64,000 nt of DNA, taken from assembly GCF_000505665.1 (NCBI RefSeq), contig NC_023033.1, positions 1,471,813 through 1,535,812 on the forward strand, read 5' to 3'. This document shows, piece after piece, positions 28,407 through 37,882 of the stretch; position 1 is the stretch's first letter, and every line of letters begins with the position of its first letter. The notes under the pieces were generated by a model. The model was not told where the DNA came from, did not search any database, and was given only the letters and a program-made list of their open reading frames with translations. Position numbers and translations under genes: made by a program. The DNA comes from Thermosynechococcus sp. NK55a. Its GTDB lineage: Bacteria; Cyanobacteriota; Cyanobacteriia; Thermosynechococcales; Thermosynechococcaceae.

Positions 28407-29300
28407 GTGGACAACTGGCACAAGATATCCCTAGGGCTCAATCCTCTGGGAGCAATTGGTGTGTTTGACAGTGGGGTGGGGGGCTTAACGGTTTTACAGG
28501 CACTCCAAAGCCTTTTACCCCAAGAATCCTTTCTCTACTTTGGGGATACGGCACGGTTGCCCTATGGGACTCGCCGCCGCAGTGAAATCCTCCAATATGT
28601 GCGGGAGATTCTAACGTGGATGCATTCCCAGGGGGTCAAGATGGCAGTGATGGCCTGCAATACCAGTTCAGCCCTTGCCTTGACACAAGTGCGCAGTGAG
28701 TTTTCCTTTCCGATCCTGGGTTTGATTGTCCCCGCTGCCAAAATGGCGGTCACGCTGGGAAAGCGTATTGGTGTTATTGCCACTCCCGCAACCGTTAAAA
28801 GTGGTGCCTATGCACGGGCACTTCAGGAACTCTCCCCCACCGTGGCGATCGCCCAAGTGGCTTGTCCTGAGTTTGTCCCCCTGGTGGAAAGCAATTGCCT
28901 AGAGGGCGATCGCGTCCATCGCATTGTTCGTCAAACCCTAAGCCCTCTAGTGGAATTTGACCCCGATACCCTCATTTATGGTTGCACCCATTACCCCCAC
29001 CTACGTCATGTGATTGAGCAGTATTTGCCCACAACGGTTCATCACCTTGATCCTGCCCATGCAGTTGCCCGTGCCGCCGTGGGCAAACTAGAGGCCATGA
29101 ATTTGGCGACTCCCTGCCCCCAAGGCCAAGTGCAATTTTATGTCAGTGGGATACCCGAACAATTTGCCCAGTTAGCGAGTCAGTGGCTGGGATACTACCC
29201 AAGGGTAGAACATTTGCCCTTAAGTGTCTTAAGCCAATGCCACCCGCCCTTAGAGATAACCGTACCGCCACCGGCGGCCTCCGCGGTTGTTGCCAGCTAG
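28407..29300 (+). CDS. murI: Glutamate racemase
   Basis: 297 residues from a GTG at 28407 (GAGG 5 bp upstream); an upstream ATG at 28350 in the same frame is less likely. Catalytic Cys residues are in 'VMACNTSSA' and 'IYGCTHYPHL', and 'GVFDSGVGGLTV' is the N-terminal signature. The enzyme makes D-glutamate for peptidoglycan. The last ~25 residues are a Pro/Ala-rich tail. The frame of the next gene overlaps only outside its true start. Confidence 0.94.
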   Translation: MDNWHKISLGLNPLGAIGVFDSGVGGLTVLQALQSLLPQESFLYFGDTARLPYGTRRRSEILQYVREILTWMHSQGVKMAVMACNTSSALALTQVRSEFSFPILGLIVPAAKMAVTLGKRIGVIATPATVKSGAYARALQELSPTVAIAQVACPEFVPLVESNCLEGDRVHRIVRQTLSPLVEFDPDTLIYGCTHYPHLRHVIEQYLPTTVHHLDPAHAVARAAVGKLEAMNLATPCPQGQVQFYVSGIPEQFAQLASQWLGYYPRVEHLPLSVLSQCHPPLEITVPPPAASAVVAS

Positions 29301-29377
29301 GTGCCCTTGGGAATTTTGGCAGAATAGAACTGTGCCATCTGGCCGTGTTGTCTATTCACCCCCCTTGGAGGATTCCC

Positions 29378-30100
29378 GTGAGTAGTACTAGTAATTTTCA
29401 AGAGGCGATTCGCGAAGCGCGCAGTAGCACGGTTGTCGGTCCTAATGTTATTCGCAATGCCCTACCCTTTTTGGGTGGGGGTCTCATCCTCACCGCCATC
29501 GGCAGCTGGGGCGGTCTTGGGGTTCTCAGTGCCGCCCCCCAACTGTTCATGGCCACATTCATTGGGGCAATTATTGCTGAGCTGGTGCTCTTTTTTGTGG
29601 CGCAGGGAGCGGCTCGCAAAGGGAATAATGGGCTGGCACTGCCCCTGTTGGCCACCTACAGCCTCCTGTCGGGCTATACCCTTTCTGGTTTGATTGCGGT
29701 TGCCCTCAGTACAGTGGGCATTATGGGCATTATCATTGCCGCTGCGGGCTGTGGCATCACGTTTATGGCCGCTAGCCCTATTGGCTCGAATCTGTCGGAG
29801 CGCGATGGCTTTGCCCTTGCCAAAACGGTACAACTAGGGCTCATTGCCCTGCTGGTGGTGCTGCTTCTCCAGTTCGTCTTCAGCTTCTTTGGTGTCTTTA
29901 CGCCTACGTTTCTGGAAATTGCGATTTCCGGCATCGGCGTGGTGCTCTTTGTGGGGGCTGCGGTGGTGGACTTCTTTGTGCTGCCCCGCACCTACCGCGA
30001 CGATCAGTATCTCTCTGCTGCCCTTTCGATGTACTTGACCTACATCAACCTGTTTATCTTTATCCTGCGGTTACTGATTGCCCTCAATCGCAGTCGCTAG
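29378..30100 (+). CDS. Bax inhibitor-1/YccA family membrane protein
   Basis: 240 residues from GTG 29378 with GGAGG 6 bp upstream, which fixes the start. Seven hydrophobic helices and the family layout (long N-terminal cytosolic stretch '[21 protein letters not shown]', C-terminal '[15 protein letters not shown]') place it in UPF0005/BI-1. Bacterial members such as YetJ are pH-sensitive Ca2+ leak channels; YccA modulates FtsH. Which applies here is unknown. It ends with a 4-bp overlap of the convergent aroC stop. Confidence 0.8.
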   Translation: MSSTSNFQEAIREARSSTVVGPNVIRNALPFLGGGLILTAIGSWGGLGVLSAAPQLFMATFIGAIIAELVLFFVAQGAARKGNNGLALPLLATYSLLSGYTLSGLIAVALSTVGIMGIIIAAAGCGITFMAASPIGSNLSERDGFALAKTVQLGLIALLVVLLLQFVFSFFGVFTPTFLEIAISGIGVVLFVGAAVVDFFVLPRTYRDDQYLSAALSMYLTYINLFIFILRLLIALNRSR

Positions 30101-31188
30101 AAGCGCAGGTGACACTGGGCATGATCCCGTAGCAGATGGTCACAGAGAACCAGAGCCACCATTGCTTCAACCATCGGCACCGCCCGCGGGAGCACACAGG
30201 GATCATGCCGCCCTTTTGCGGCTAAAATTGTCTCTTCACCCGCTTGGTTCACGGTCTTCTGCGCTTGACCAATGGTTGCCGTGGGCTTAAAGGCTACCCG
30301 TAAAATAATGTTTTCACCATTGGAGATGCCCCCCTGAACCCCCCCGGAGCGATTGGTACGGGTCCGAATTCGCCCCTGTTCATCGGTGTAGAACTCATCG
30401 TTGTGCTCTTGACCCGTGAGCAGGGTACCGGCAAAGCCAGAGCCAATCTCAAAGCCCTTACTGGCAGGCAGGGACATCACCCCCTTGGCTAGATCCGCTT
30501 CCAGTTTGTCAAAAACCGGTGAGCCCAAGCCCACAGGGACATTGCGAACCACACACTCAATGACACCGCCAATGGAGTTCGCCTGCCGCCGTACTTCGTC
30601 CACCAGGGCAATCATTTTTTCGGCGGTGGCGGCATCGGGACAGCGCATGATGTTGGCCTCAACGGCAGCGGCGGCAACGGTATCGGGATCCACAACCGCC
30701 TCAATATCCTTAACCCGCTTGACGTAGGCAATAATTTCCGTACCCGCCACCTGGGTAAGAATTTTGCGGGCGATCGCCCCCCCTGCAACCCGCCCAATGG
30801 TTTCCCGGGCCGAGGAACGCCCACCCCCTTGCCAGTTGCGAATACCGTACTTGGCGTCATAGGTGGCATCCGCATGGGAGGGGCGATAGACCTGCGCCAT
30901 TTCCGCATAATCTTCAGGGCGAGTATCCCTGTTGCGCACCAGAATGGCAATGGGGGTGCCCAGGGTTTTGCCCTCAAAGACGCCGGAGAGAATTTCACAG
31001 CGATCGCGCTCTTGGCGAGGGGTCGTGAGACGACTTTGACCGGGGCGGCGGCGATCCAGTTCCTTTTGAATATCGACTTCCGAGAGTTCTAGCCGGGGAG
31101 GGCAGCCATCCACGACAACCCCCACCCCACCCCCGTGGGATTCGCCAAAGGTGGTGACGCGAAATAGATGCCCAAAGGTATTGCCCAT
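30097..31188 (-). CDS. aroC: Chorismate synthase
   Basis: 363 residues starting '[20 protein letters not shown]', the first family signature; the ATG at 31200 (four codons earlier) is an alternative. '[13 protein letters not shown]', '[16 protein letters not shown]' and '[15 protein letters not shown]' complete the set. It uses reduced FMN to convert EPSP to chorismate, the last shikimate step, which feeds TrpA and PheA, both encoded in this window. It is the 3' gene of a minus-strand run with a SulA-like and an IscA-like gene. Confidence 0.96.
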   Translation of the reverse strand: MGNTFGHLFRVTTFGESHGGGVGVVVDGCPPRLELSEVDIQKELDRRRPGQSRLTTPRQERDRCEILSGVFEGKTLGTPIAILVRNRDTRPEDYAEMAQVYRPSHADATYDAKYGIRNWQGGGRSSARETIGRVAGGAIARKILTQVAGTEIIAYVKRVKDIEAVVDPDTVAAAAVEANIMRCPDAATAEKMIALVDEVRRQANSIGGVIECVVRNVPVGLGSPVFDKLEADLAKGVMSLPASKGFEIGSGFAGTLLTGQEHNDEFYTDEQGRIRTRTNRSGGVQGGISNGENIILRVAFKPTATIGQAQKTVNQAGEETILAAKGRHDPCVLPRAVPMVEAMVALVLCDHLLRDHAQCHLRF

Positions 31189-31202
31189 ACTGCTGTTCAA
31201 CC

Positions 31203-31541
31203 CTACGATCTGCTTACCCGAAAGGCCATACCACAGCCACAGGTTTGACTGGCATTGGGATTGTGGAAGCGAAAGGCGCCCCCCATTAAGTCTTCAATGT
31301 AATCTACCCGCAAACCCCGCAATACCTCCGCCGCTTCAGCCGCGATCGCGATCGTCCAGCCCTGGGACTGGGTAAGCAAATCCGTCGGTTTAGGTTCAGC
31401 CACAAGAGCCAGATCATAGCGCCAGTCACCGCACTCACTGGGTTGTACCTGAATCCGCAGAATGGCTGCCAGGCCTCGACTAACGCCGTGGGCTTGGAGA
31501 CGTTCCAACTCTTGAATAGCTGCGGGGGTCAATTCCACCAT
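31203..31541 (-). CDS. A-type iron-sulfur carrier (IscA/SufA/HesB family)
   Basis: 112 residues from '[15 protein letters not shown]'. The three family Cys are recognisable: one in 'PSECGDWRY' and two in the C-terminal 'TCGCGMAF'. The '[19 protein letters not shown]' region matches the usual 'vDy.e.l.g.GF.i.NPna'. These proteins bind Fe or Fe-S clusters and hand them to apoproteins. It is 14 bp from aroC and 11 bp after the epimerase gene, so probably in one transcript. It is more divergent than canonical SufA, so the exact role is open. Confidence 0.8.
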   Translation of the reverse strand: MVELTPAAIQELERLQAHGVSRGLAAILRIQVQPSECGDWRYDLALVAEPKPTDLLTQSQGWTIAIAAEAAEVLRGLRVDYIEDLMGGAFRFHNPNASQTCGCGMAFRVSRS

Positions 31542-31552
31542 CTTGCACAAAA

Positions 31553-32491
31553 CTAGGGGGAACCCTCAGTATATCGTGGTTTGAGGAGGTTGGTTAGAGC
31601 CGTCTTGGCGTTGGGGTAGTCAAATTGAAAGCCCACAGCCAGCGTCCGCTCCGGCAAGACCCGCTGCCCCTTGAGCACCACATCAGCCCCTTCCCCAAGC
31701 AGCAGTTGCAGCACTGGGGGGGGCACAGGCAACCATGCGGGGCGTTGCATCACCTCTGCTAATACACGGCAAAAGTCTACCATTCTCAGTGGCTCCGGGG
31801 CAGTGGCATTGTAAACCCCCTGCATTCCCCCGTGATCCACAGCAGTCAGAATAAGGCGCACTAAGTCCTGCTGATGAATCCAGGAAAACCACTGCTGACC
31901 AGACCCCAGAGGCCCTCCCAGATACCACTGAAAGGGCAATAGAAGCTTGGCCAGTGCTCCCTGCTCCCCAAGGACAATGCCAAAACGGAGAATCACTAAC
32001 CGCACGCCTAAATCCGTGACCCCTTGGGCAGCGGCTTCCCAGTCCACACAGACCTTGGCTAGAAAATCATTTCCCGCAGCATGGGTTTCAACAAAGGTTT
32101 CTGTATCACTGGTGCCGTAGTAGCCAATGGCAGAGGTGGAGACCAACACCCGCGGTCGCTGTTGACATTGGGCGATCGCCTGTACTAACTGCTGCGTCCC
32201 TACCACGCGACTGTCGTAGATCTCCTGCTTGCGCTGAGCTGTCCAGCGGCCATTGGCAAGGGGTTCACCTGCCAAGTTAATGACTGCATCCGCCCCCTCA
32301 AGGGCAGAGAACCAATCCCCGGCGGCCTTGGGGGTGTAGCCCACCAGTTCCACACGGGGCATGCCAGCAAATTGCTTGGCGGCTTTCCCAGGGGAGCGTA
32401 CTAGGGCAACTACTTGATCGCCGCGATCGCCGAGGGCTTTGATGACCTGCTGCCCCACAAATCCAGTAGCGCCGGTTACAACGACTCTCAT
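31553..32491 (-). CDS. TIGR01777/YfcH family NAD(P)-dependent epimerase (cyanobacterial SulA-like)
   Basis: 312 residues: 'VVVTGATGFVGQQVI' Rossmann motif, 'VINLAGEPLANGRWTAQRKQ' family block, active-site 'STSAIGYYGTSD', and a C-terminal DUF1731 region ('LGEGADVVLKGQRVLPERT'). The cyanobacterial orthologue is called SulA and is linked to cell division and to the plastid protein GC1. The function is not biochemically clear. It sits in a run ChuX-like, SulA-like, IscA-like, aroC with short gaps. Confidence 0.82.
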   Translation of the reverse strand: MRVVVTGATGFVGQQVIKALGDRGDQVVALVRSPGKAAKQFAGMPRVELVGYTPKAAGDWFSALEGADAVINLAGEPLANGRWTAQRKQEIYDSRVVGTQQLVQAIAQCQQRPRVLVSTSAIGYYGTSDTETFVETHAAGNDFLAKVCVDWEAAAQGVTDLGVRLVILRFGIVLGEQGALAKLLLPFQWYLGGPLGSGQQWFSWIHQQDLVRLILTAVDHGGMQGVYNATAPEPLRMVDFCRVLAEVMQRPAWLPVPPPVLQLLLGEGADVVLKGQRVLPERTLAVGFQFDYPNAKTALTNLLKPRYTEGSP

Positions 32492-32497
32492 AAATGC

Positions 32498-32941
32498 CTA
32501 TCCATGGGTTGCGCTGGCGGTTTTTGCCTCAAGGGCTGCCACTACCGGTTGCCACTCTGGGCCGTAGCGCTGCCGTAGGGCTTGCCAAGCGGCCACTTGG
32601 CCTTCAGCATACTCGCCGGGTTTGCCCCACTGCAAAAAGGCACTGAGGACAGATTTTTCATTGCTATCGAGAAAGCGAATGGCATAGGTGGGAAAATTCC
32701 CCCGTTTGGCTTGCCCCTCCTCAAAGCGGATTTTGGCCACCTGATCCATATTCAGGTGAAACTCAAAGTCCTCGGTGTGCATATTGGCATAGCGCCCCTT
32801 GGGCAGTTCGGCATAGAAGATCTTGGTGAGGGGCGATCGCACCTCCAAAACCGCAACATCATTGGTGACGACAAGGCGCAGTAGCCCCAGTTGCTCGCAA
32901 TCCCTGAGGAATTGCTGGAAGGAGGGAGAAGAATTGGACAT
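32498..32941 (-). CDS. Small protein resembling heme-utilisation ChuX/HutX
   Basis: 147 residues from ATG 32941 ('MSNSSPSFQQFLRDCEQLG'). The pattern of a mixed alpha/beta fold, 'RLVVTNDVAVLEVRSPLTKIF' and 'FEFHLNMDQVAKIRFEE', is reminiscent of the ChuX/HutX/HuvX family of cytosolic heme carriers, and 'IRFLDSNEKSVLSAFLQWG' resembles its second half. I am not certain of this and see no heme operon next to it. It is 6 bp upstream of the SulA-like gene, so the two are likely cotranscribed. Confidence 0.6.
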   Translation of the reverse strand: MSNSSPSFQQFLRDCEQLGLLRLVVTNDVAVLEVRSPLTKIFYAELPKGRYANMHTEDFEFHLNMDQVAKIRFEEGQAKRGNFPTYAIRFLDSNEKSVLSAFLQWGKPGEYAEGQVAAWQALRQRYGPEWQPVVAALEAKTASATHG

Positions 32942-33019
32942 TGTTGGTGCATCAGCTATGAACGCTTCTTCCACTGTGACGCACAGGGGATGCCGATGCA
33001 AGCCTACCGAGTGAGCTCT

Positions 33020-34195
33020 CTATTTTGCCTGAGCCAAGTGCAGCACAACTCCCAGACCCGCCCCCATATCCTCTGGAGTGACCTTACCATCGTGGTTGGC
33101 ATCGAGGGCATCAAAGACTGCATCGGTGCCGAGCCACTCTTCGCGGGTAATAATGCCATCGCCGTCAAGATCATAAACATGGAAGAGTTCTTCAGCAGCA
33201 TGGGTGAGGGTTGCTTCCCCCTCGATACGGGCCAGGTGCCGGCTCAGGAGATCTTCAAGGGTTTCCAGAGCTTTGGTAAAGCCTTTAATCCCTTCTTCGA
33301 GTTTTTCACTGGCCATCTCATCAGCCGCGTGCATCTTGCGGAAGGTGGCCTCATCCATGGGAACTTTTTCAATGTCGAGGGTGGCAGCGATCGCCGGATC
33401 CAGCTTGCGCTTTAGCTCGCCCCTCGTGTTTTGCAGCTCTTGCAGCAGGGCCGGTGAAATCGTCAACAGATCACAACCTGCCAGTTCAATAATTTCGCCA
33501 ATGTTGCGGAAGCTGGCCCCCATCACTTCCGTGGGATAGCCAAATTTCTTGTAGTAGTTGTAGATTTTGGTGACGGAGATCACCCCCGGATCCTCAGGCC
33601 CCGGATACTCAGCACGGCCCGTTTTTTTCTTGTACCAGTCGAGAATGCGACCCACAAAGGGGGAAATCAGTGTCACACCCGCCTCAGCGCAGGCGATCGC
33701 CTGATGGAAGCCAAACAGCAGTGTTAAATTGCAGTGAATGCCCTCTTTCTCGAGAATTTCAGCAGCGCGGATACCTTCCCAGGTGGAGGCAATTTTAATC
33801 AGCACGCGATCGCGCCCCACGCCGGCGGCTTCGTATTGGCCAATCAACTCCCGCGCCTTTTGTACTGTCGCTGCCGTATCGTAGGAGAGCCGCGCATCCA
33901 CTTCCGTTGAGACCCGACCGGGGATAATCTGCAAAATTTTCAAGCCAAAGGCCACCGCCAAGCGATCCACAGCAAGGGAGACAATCTCGCGGGGAGTGGC
34001 ACCAGACCCCAAATCCGCTTTGGCTTGGCGCAGGGTTTCATCCACGATGGGCTGGTACTCCTTCATTTGGGCAGCAGCAGTAATCAACGAGGGATTCGTG
34101 GTGGCATCGCGGGGGGTAAATTTTTGGATGGCGAGGATGTCTCCCGTATCAGCGACCACCACGGTCATTTGTCGCAACTGTTCCAGCAAGTTCAT
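33020..34195 (-). CDS. tal: Transaldolase with C-terminal EF-hand pair
   Basis: 391 residues. The barrel domain covers about 1-325, with the Schiff-base Lys134 in '[13 protein letters not shown]' and 'DATTNPSLI' near the N-terminus. It carries sedoheptulose-7-P and erythrose-4-P exchange in the pentose phosphate pathway. Residues 342-353 ([12 protein letters not shown]) and 365-376 ([12 protein letters not shown]) are two canonical EF-hand loops, so Ca2+ may regulate the enzyme. The same fusion is known in Synechocystis and other cyanobacteria. Confidence 0.95.
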   Translation of the reverse strand: MNLLEQLRQMTVVVADTGDILAIQKFTPRDATTNPSLITAAAQMKEYQPIVDETLRQAKADLGSGATPREIVSLAVDRLAVAFGLKILQIIPGRVSTEVDARLSYDTAATVQKARELIGQYEAAGVGRDRVLIKIASTWEGIRAAEILEKEGIHCNLTLLFGFHQAIACAEAGVTLISPFVGRILDWYKKKTGRAEYPGPEDPGVISVTKIYNYYKKFGYPTEVMGASFRNIGEIIELAGCDLLTISPALLQELQNTRGELKRKLDPAIAATLDIEKVPMDEATFRKMHAADEMASEKLEEGIKGFTKALETLEDLLSRHLARIEGEATLTHAAEELFHVYDLDGDGIITREEWLGTDAVFDALDANHDGKVTPEDMGAGLGVVLHLAQAK

Positions 34196-34304
34196 GAGAC
34201 AGGTCTCCCAAACGTGTCCCTTTCATTATGGTTCGCCCACCCAAGGGTAGGGGAAAGCGCCGTAACAAAGCGCAATATGTCATCTTTAGGCTCCCTAGGG
34301 GGCT

Positions 34305-34847
34305 CTAGGTGCAATCGCTGAGGGACCAACCTTGTGCCTCCACCCGCGATCGCCAATGCTGCCAGTGCTGCTGAAGTTCCTGACCCGTTTCGGGAGTATT
34401 GAGGTGATTGCGCCAAAGAATCAGGGCATCTTCTGGGGGGTTGTCGTAGTAGTGGGGACGCCGTCCAACCAGCTCAAAGCCAAAGTGCTGATAGAGGCGT
34501 TGGGCCGCTTCATTGCTAGCCCGTACTTCCAAAGTTGCCCACTGGCGATCGCCCCCCTGGTGCCCCAGTTGCAAGAGCCGACACAGGAGTAAGCCCGCCA
34601 AACCCTGTCGCCGGCACTGCGGATGCACCATCAACAGCACCAGGTGCAATTCATCGGCAATTCCCCAGCTCACACCACAGCCCCACACCTGATCAAGGGT
34701 GGCCACCACCAGCAGCGTATGGTGGGAATTTTCCAATTCACGGGCATAGCCTTGGTGCGACCAAAAGCCCCCCAGACACACCTGATCCAGTTGAACAATG
34801 CTATCTAAATCCTTAATCGTTGGGCGTCGTAATTCTAATTGCCCCAT
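34305..34847 (-). CDS. rimI: [Ribosomal protein bS18]-alanine N-acetyltransferase (GNAT)
   Basis: 180 residues with the GNAT acetyl-CoA signature 'VHPQCRRQGLAGLLLCRLL' and the RimI block 'LEVRASNEAAQRLYQHFGFELVGRR' (quoted part: 'EVRASNEAAQRLYQHFGF'), then 'YYDNPPEDALIL'. RimI acetylates the N-terminus of S18, and some homologues act on other proteins. The ~30-residue His/Gln-rich C-terminal tail is extra. It is divergent from the DUF2996-type gene with 61 bp between the starts. Confidence 0.85.
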   Translation of the reverse strand: MGQLELRRPTIKDLDSIVQLDQVCLGGFWSHQGYARELENSHHTLLVVATLDQVWGCGVSWGIADELHLVLLMVHPQCRRQGLAGLLLCRLLQLGHQGGDRQWATLEVRASNEAAQRLYQHFGFELVGRRPHYYDNPPEDALILWRNHLNTPETGQELQQHWQHWRSRVEAQGWSLSDCT

Positions 34848-34908
34848 GGCCGTTGCCTGGAAGGGAGAGTGCTATCATGCAGAGGAAATGGTACCGTGTC
34901 GTAGCGCT

Positions 34909-35286
34909 ATGGCAGAAGAAACGCCCACGCAAGCTCCAAAGAAAGAAAAGCCTCCCGCCATTGAGGATAAACCCTTTGCTGAGTTTATTCACGAGGCTTT
35001 TTTACCTGCTCTTAAGAACGCCCTCAGCGCCAAGGTGGGGGATGTGACCCTGCGTCTAGAGGACAATACCGTGATTGGTGAGTGGAGCAAGGGAATGTAT
35101 CAGTTTCGCCTCTACTTCCTAGAGGGGAATATCCAAGGACCGAAGGCCTTTGTCTGTAGCAGCGGCGGCATTGCCCCCAGCACCATTGAACCCTTTTTGG
35201 GGGATGAGCGCAAAGTGACACTGGATCTCCTGGTCTTTGGGGTCATGCAGCGCCTGAATGGCCAAAAGTGGCTGGGAGGAAATTAG
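34909..35286 (+). CDS. Small cyanobacterial protein, probably DUF2996 family
   Basis: 125 residues from ATG 34909; the frame is open upstream but overlaps the rimI start. The charged Lys/Pro-rich N-terminus ('TPTQAPKKEKPPAIEDKP') and the block 'FAEFIHEAFLPALKNAL' match the DUF2996 pattern found in cyanobacteria and plastids as I remember it. No signal peptide or catalytic motif. The prxQ gene follows after 3 bp, so cotranscription is likely. Molecular role unknown. Confidence 0.65.
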   Translation: MAEETPTQAPKKEKPPAIEDKPFAEFIHEAFLPALKNALSAKVGDVTLRLEDNTVIGEWSKGMYQFRLYFLEGNIQGPKAFVCSSGGIAPSTIEPFLGDERKVTLDLLVFGVMQRLNGQKWLGGN

Positions 35287-35289
35287 GCG

Positions 35290-35748
35290 GTGGCAACTGC
35301 TGTGCGCGTGGGCGATCGCGCCCCTGACTTTGAACTCACGGCCGCCGATGGCCGCAGGCTGAAGCTCTCCGACTTTCGTGGCAAAAAGAACGTTGTCCTC
35401 TACTTTTACCCAGCTTCAGAAACCCCCGGCTGCACCATTCAAGCCTGTGCCTTTCGCGATGCCTACAGCATCTTTCAAGAACTGGGTGCCGAAGTAATTG
35501 GCATTAGTGGCGATTCTGTGGCCCGACAGCAGGACTTCCAGAAAAATCACCAGCTCCCCTTTCTTGTCCTTAGTGATCCCGACAACAAGGTTCGCCAGCA
35601 GTATGGTGCCTCTTCTCTATTTGGCCTCTTTCCCGGCCGGGTCACCTATGTCATTGACAAGGAGGGCGTGGTGCGCTACGTTTTTGACTCCATGCTCAAC
35701 TTCAAAGCCCACGTGGACGAGGCGCTCAAGATTTTGCGCCAGTTGTGA
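35290..35748 (+). CDS. prxQ: Peroxiredoxin Q/BCP
   Basis: 152 residues from GTG 35290. Peroxidatic Cys48 in 'TPGCTIQAC' and resolving Cys53 five residues on form the PrxQ-type intramolecular pair. '[11 protein letters not shown]' and 'FRDAYSIF' are family motifs. It reduces H2O2 and organic peroxides with thioredoxin, protecting the photosynthetic apparatus. The position after the DUF2996-type gene (3-bp gap) suggests one transcript. Confidence 0.93.
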   Translation: MATAVRVGDRAPDFELTAADGRRLKLSDFRGKKNVVLYFYPASETPGCTIQACAFRDAYSIFQELGAEVIGISGDSVARQQDFQKNHQLPFLVLSDPDNKVRQQYGASSLFGLFPGRVTYVIDKEGVVRYVFDSMLNFKAHVDEALKILRQL

Positions 35749-35850
35749 AAAAAAGGAGCGATCGCCATCACCACCCCAGCGTAACTGAGTTCACTGCCCA
35801 GGCCTACTCCCTAGGGCTACGCTAGAGCCATGATTCTTAGGAGTTTGGCC

Positions 35851-36573
35851 ATGCGTTCCTGCCTTGCCCTTGTGCCTGCGGTGACCTTCTTTTTATTGCC
35901 CCTTAGTTTTCTCAGCCTTGCCCAGGGAACACCCCCTGTGGTTAACCAACATTCCAGTCTTGTGGCGCGGCTGCGGGCGAATTTGCCAAACCGTGGTGTT
36001 CCTGGCAGTCGCTTTGGTGGAGCAACCCGTGGTGCCTGTGTCACTGGTAATGAACGTTTAACCGCCCTGCTTCCCGATACTCATTTTGGCCAAACCGCTG
36101 TGGCTGCCCCCACTCTCTTTGTTTTTGTGCCTAAGAGCAAAGCCACCCAAGGGGAAGTGACGATTGCGGATGCTGAGCAGCGTCCCCTAGCAACAATGGT
36201 CGTGAATCTGCCCACTGAACCGGGGATTCTGGCACTGAGGCCCAATGTGCAACTCCAAGCTGGCCAAGACTACCGCTGGACCTTTACCCTGCTGTGTGGT
36301 GCTGATGCCGATGATCCCTCCGCTTTTATCTCTGTTAGTGGGGTGATTTCACGGGTGCAGACCGCCACGGATGTGGCCAAGAAACTTCAGGGCAAGAGTG
36401 GGAGCGATCGCCTTGGGGCAGCAGTTGATGCGGGCCTTTGGTACGAAACCTTGGCGATTTTGGCCGAGCTGCAGGGGAATGCAGTCACGCGGAATCTAGC
36501 CCGCAGCCAATGGGTCGCCATATTATCTGCCGTTGGTCTCGGGAGTATTGCTCAAGCGCCCCTAGTACAATAA
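35851..36573 (+). CDS. Exported protein of the DUF928 type
   Basis: About 240 residues from ATG 35851 (an ATG at 35830 is seven codons earlier). There is a clear signal peptide ('CLALVPAVTFFLLPLSFLS'), then 'RGVPGSRFGGATRGAC', 'LTALLPDTHFGQTAVAAPTLFVFVP' and 'DYRWTFTLLCGADADDPSAF', the pattern of the cyanobacterial DUF928 family of periplasmic proteins. Two Cys could form a disulfide. Function unknown; DUF928 genes are often near CHASE2 or filamentous-haemagglutinin genes, not seen here. rnpB begins just downstream. Confidence 0.75.
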   Translation: MRSCLALVPAVTFFLLPLSFLSLAQGTPPVVNQHSSLVARLRANLPNRGVPGSRFGGATRGACVTGNERLTALLPDTHFGQTAVAAPTLFVFVPKSKATQGEVTIADAEQRPLATMVVNLPTEPGILALRPNVQLQAGQDYRWTFTLLCGADADDPSAFISVSGVISRVQTATDVAKKLQGKSGSDRLGAAVDAGLWYETLAILAELQGNAVTRNLARSQWVAILSAVGLGSIAQAPLVQ

Positions 36574-36577
36574 AAGT

Positions 36578-36944
36578 GAATGAGTTAGCGCGGTGGTTGC
36601 GGGAGTCTGCCACTCCTGAGGAAAGTCCGGGCTTCCGAAAGACCAAGCTTGCTGGGTAACGCCCAGTGCGGGTGACCGCGAGGAAAGTGCCACAGAAATA
36701 TACCGCCGATGGAGGGAAACCTCACAGGCAAGGGTGCAACGGTGCGGTAAGAGCGCACCAGCAACATCGAGAGATGTTGGCTCGGTAAACCCCGGCTGGA
36801 AGCAAGGCGTGCTAGCGCTAAGGAACCAGGGTTGGTCTTTTCCCCAGTTCTTTGCTAGCCAGAACCGCTAGAGGCACTTGGTAACAAGTGTCCCAGATAG
36901 ATAACCACCCTTTGAACAGAACCCGGCTTACGTCTAACTCATTC
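36578..36944 (+). ncRNA. rnpB: RNase P RNA, type A
   Basis: About 367 nt. The ends pair as helix P1: GAATGAGTTAG at 36578 with CTAACTCATTC ending at 36944. Universal core regions are present: 'GAGGAAAGTCCGGGC' (CR I) near 36616-36630, 'GGTAAGAGCGCACCAG' (CR II/III) around 36746, 'GGTAAACCCC' at about 36784, and the 3' 'AGAACCCGGCTTAC' (CR V) pairing as P4 near 36919. This is the catalytic subunit that matures tRNA 5' ends. It occupies most of the 453-bp gap before pheA. Confidence 0.95.
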
Positions 36945-37026
36945 ATTGACCCTTTCAAGTAGGATCTTGAGAATTCCCTTGTGAGGATGCGCCCTTGAGT
37001 CTTTGCCCCTCTTGTCTGGATCCTCT

Positions 37027-37875
37027 ATGGTGAGGCTGGGTTATCTTGGCCCAGTGGGCACCTATAGTGAAGAAGCGGCTCAAAGCTACGCCCACTGGCA
37101 CCGGGGAGAAGCCCTAAGGTTAGTTCCCGTGGCAACGATCGCTGGCTGTCTTGAGGCCTTGGCGGCGGGGGAGTTAGATTTAGCCCTAGTGCCCAGCGAA
37201 AACTCCGTGGAAGGCAGTGTCAACATCACCTTGGATTCCCTGTGGCGATTGGATACGCTCCACATTCAGCACGCCTTTATCCGCCCCATTGTCCATGCCT
37301 TCATTGCCCAAACCACAGATTTAGCCCAAATTCAAGCGGTCTATTCCCATCCCCAAGCTCTAGGACAGTGCCAGGGCTGGTTGCAAGCTTATCTTCCCCA
37401 GGCTCGCCAGTGTCCCGTGACCTCCACTGCCGAAGGGCTGCAATATGTGGCACAGTCGGATCGGGTGGGGGCGATCGCCAGCGTGCGGGCAGCCCAACTC
37501 CATCAATTGCCCATTATCGCCACCGAAATCCAGGACCTTCCCGACAACTGCACGCGGTTTTGGGTGGTGAGTCGCCAACAGGGAGAAGGCTGGCCACAGC
37601 CGGGGGATACCCACACCTCCATTGCCTTTAGCCTCAAGGCCAATGCCCCCGGTGCCCTGCTCAAGGTGCTGCAACTTTTTAGCGATCGCCAGATTAACCT
37701 CAGTCGCATTGAATCGCGCCCCAGCAAACGTGCTCTAGGGGATTATCTCTTCTTTGTTGATCTAGAGGTGAATGGTCGCCCCGATGTGGTGGCTGATTGT
37801 CTGCTGGCACTTAGGGAGGCTACAGATGTGCTGAAAGTCTTTGGTAGTTATCAATTTCTCGACTTCGGAGAATAA
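37027..37875 (+). CDS. pheA: Prephenate dehydratase
   Basis: 282 residues from ATG 37027; the open frame upstream begins at a TTG. The catalytic domain starts 'RLGYLGPVGTYSEEAAQSYA' and includes 'VPSENSVEGSVNITLD' and 'NCTRFWVVSR' (Thr-Arg-Phe, catalytic). A C-terminal ACT domain ('ALLKVLQLFSDRQINLSRIESRPSK', quoted here in two parts: 'LLKVLQLFSDRQINLS' and 'RIESRPSK') is the Phe-binding feedback site. It makes phenylpyruvate from prephenate. ald follows after 7 bp. Confidence 0.94.
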   Translation: MVRLGYLGPVGTYSEEAAQSYAHWHRGEALRLVPVATIAGCLEALAAGELDLALVPSENSVEGSVNITLDSLWRLDTLHIQHAFIRPIVHAFIAQTTDLAQIQAVYSHPQALGQCQGWLQAYLPQARQCPVTSTAEGLQYVAQSDRVGAIASVRAAQLHQLPIIATEIQDLPDNCTRFWVVSRQQGEGWPQPGDTHTSIAFSLKANAPGALLKVLQLFSDRQINLSRIESRPSKRALGDYLFFVDLEVNGRPDVVADCLLALREATDVLKVFGSYQFLDFGE

Positions 37876-37882
37876 ACTAGCC

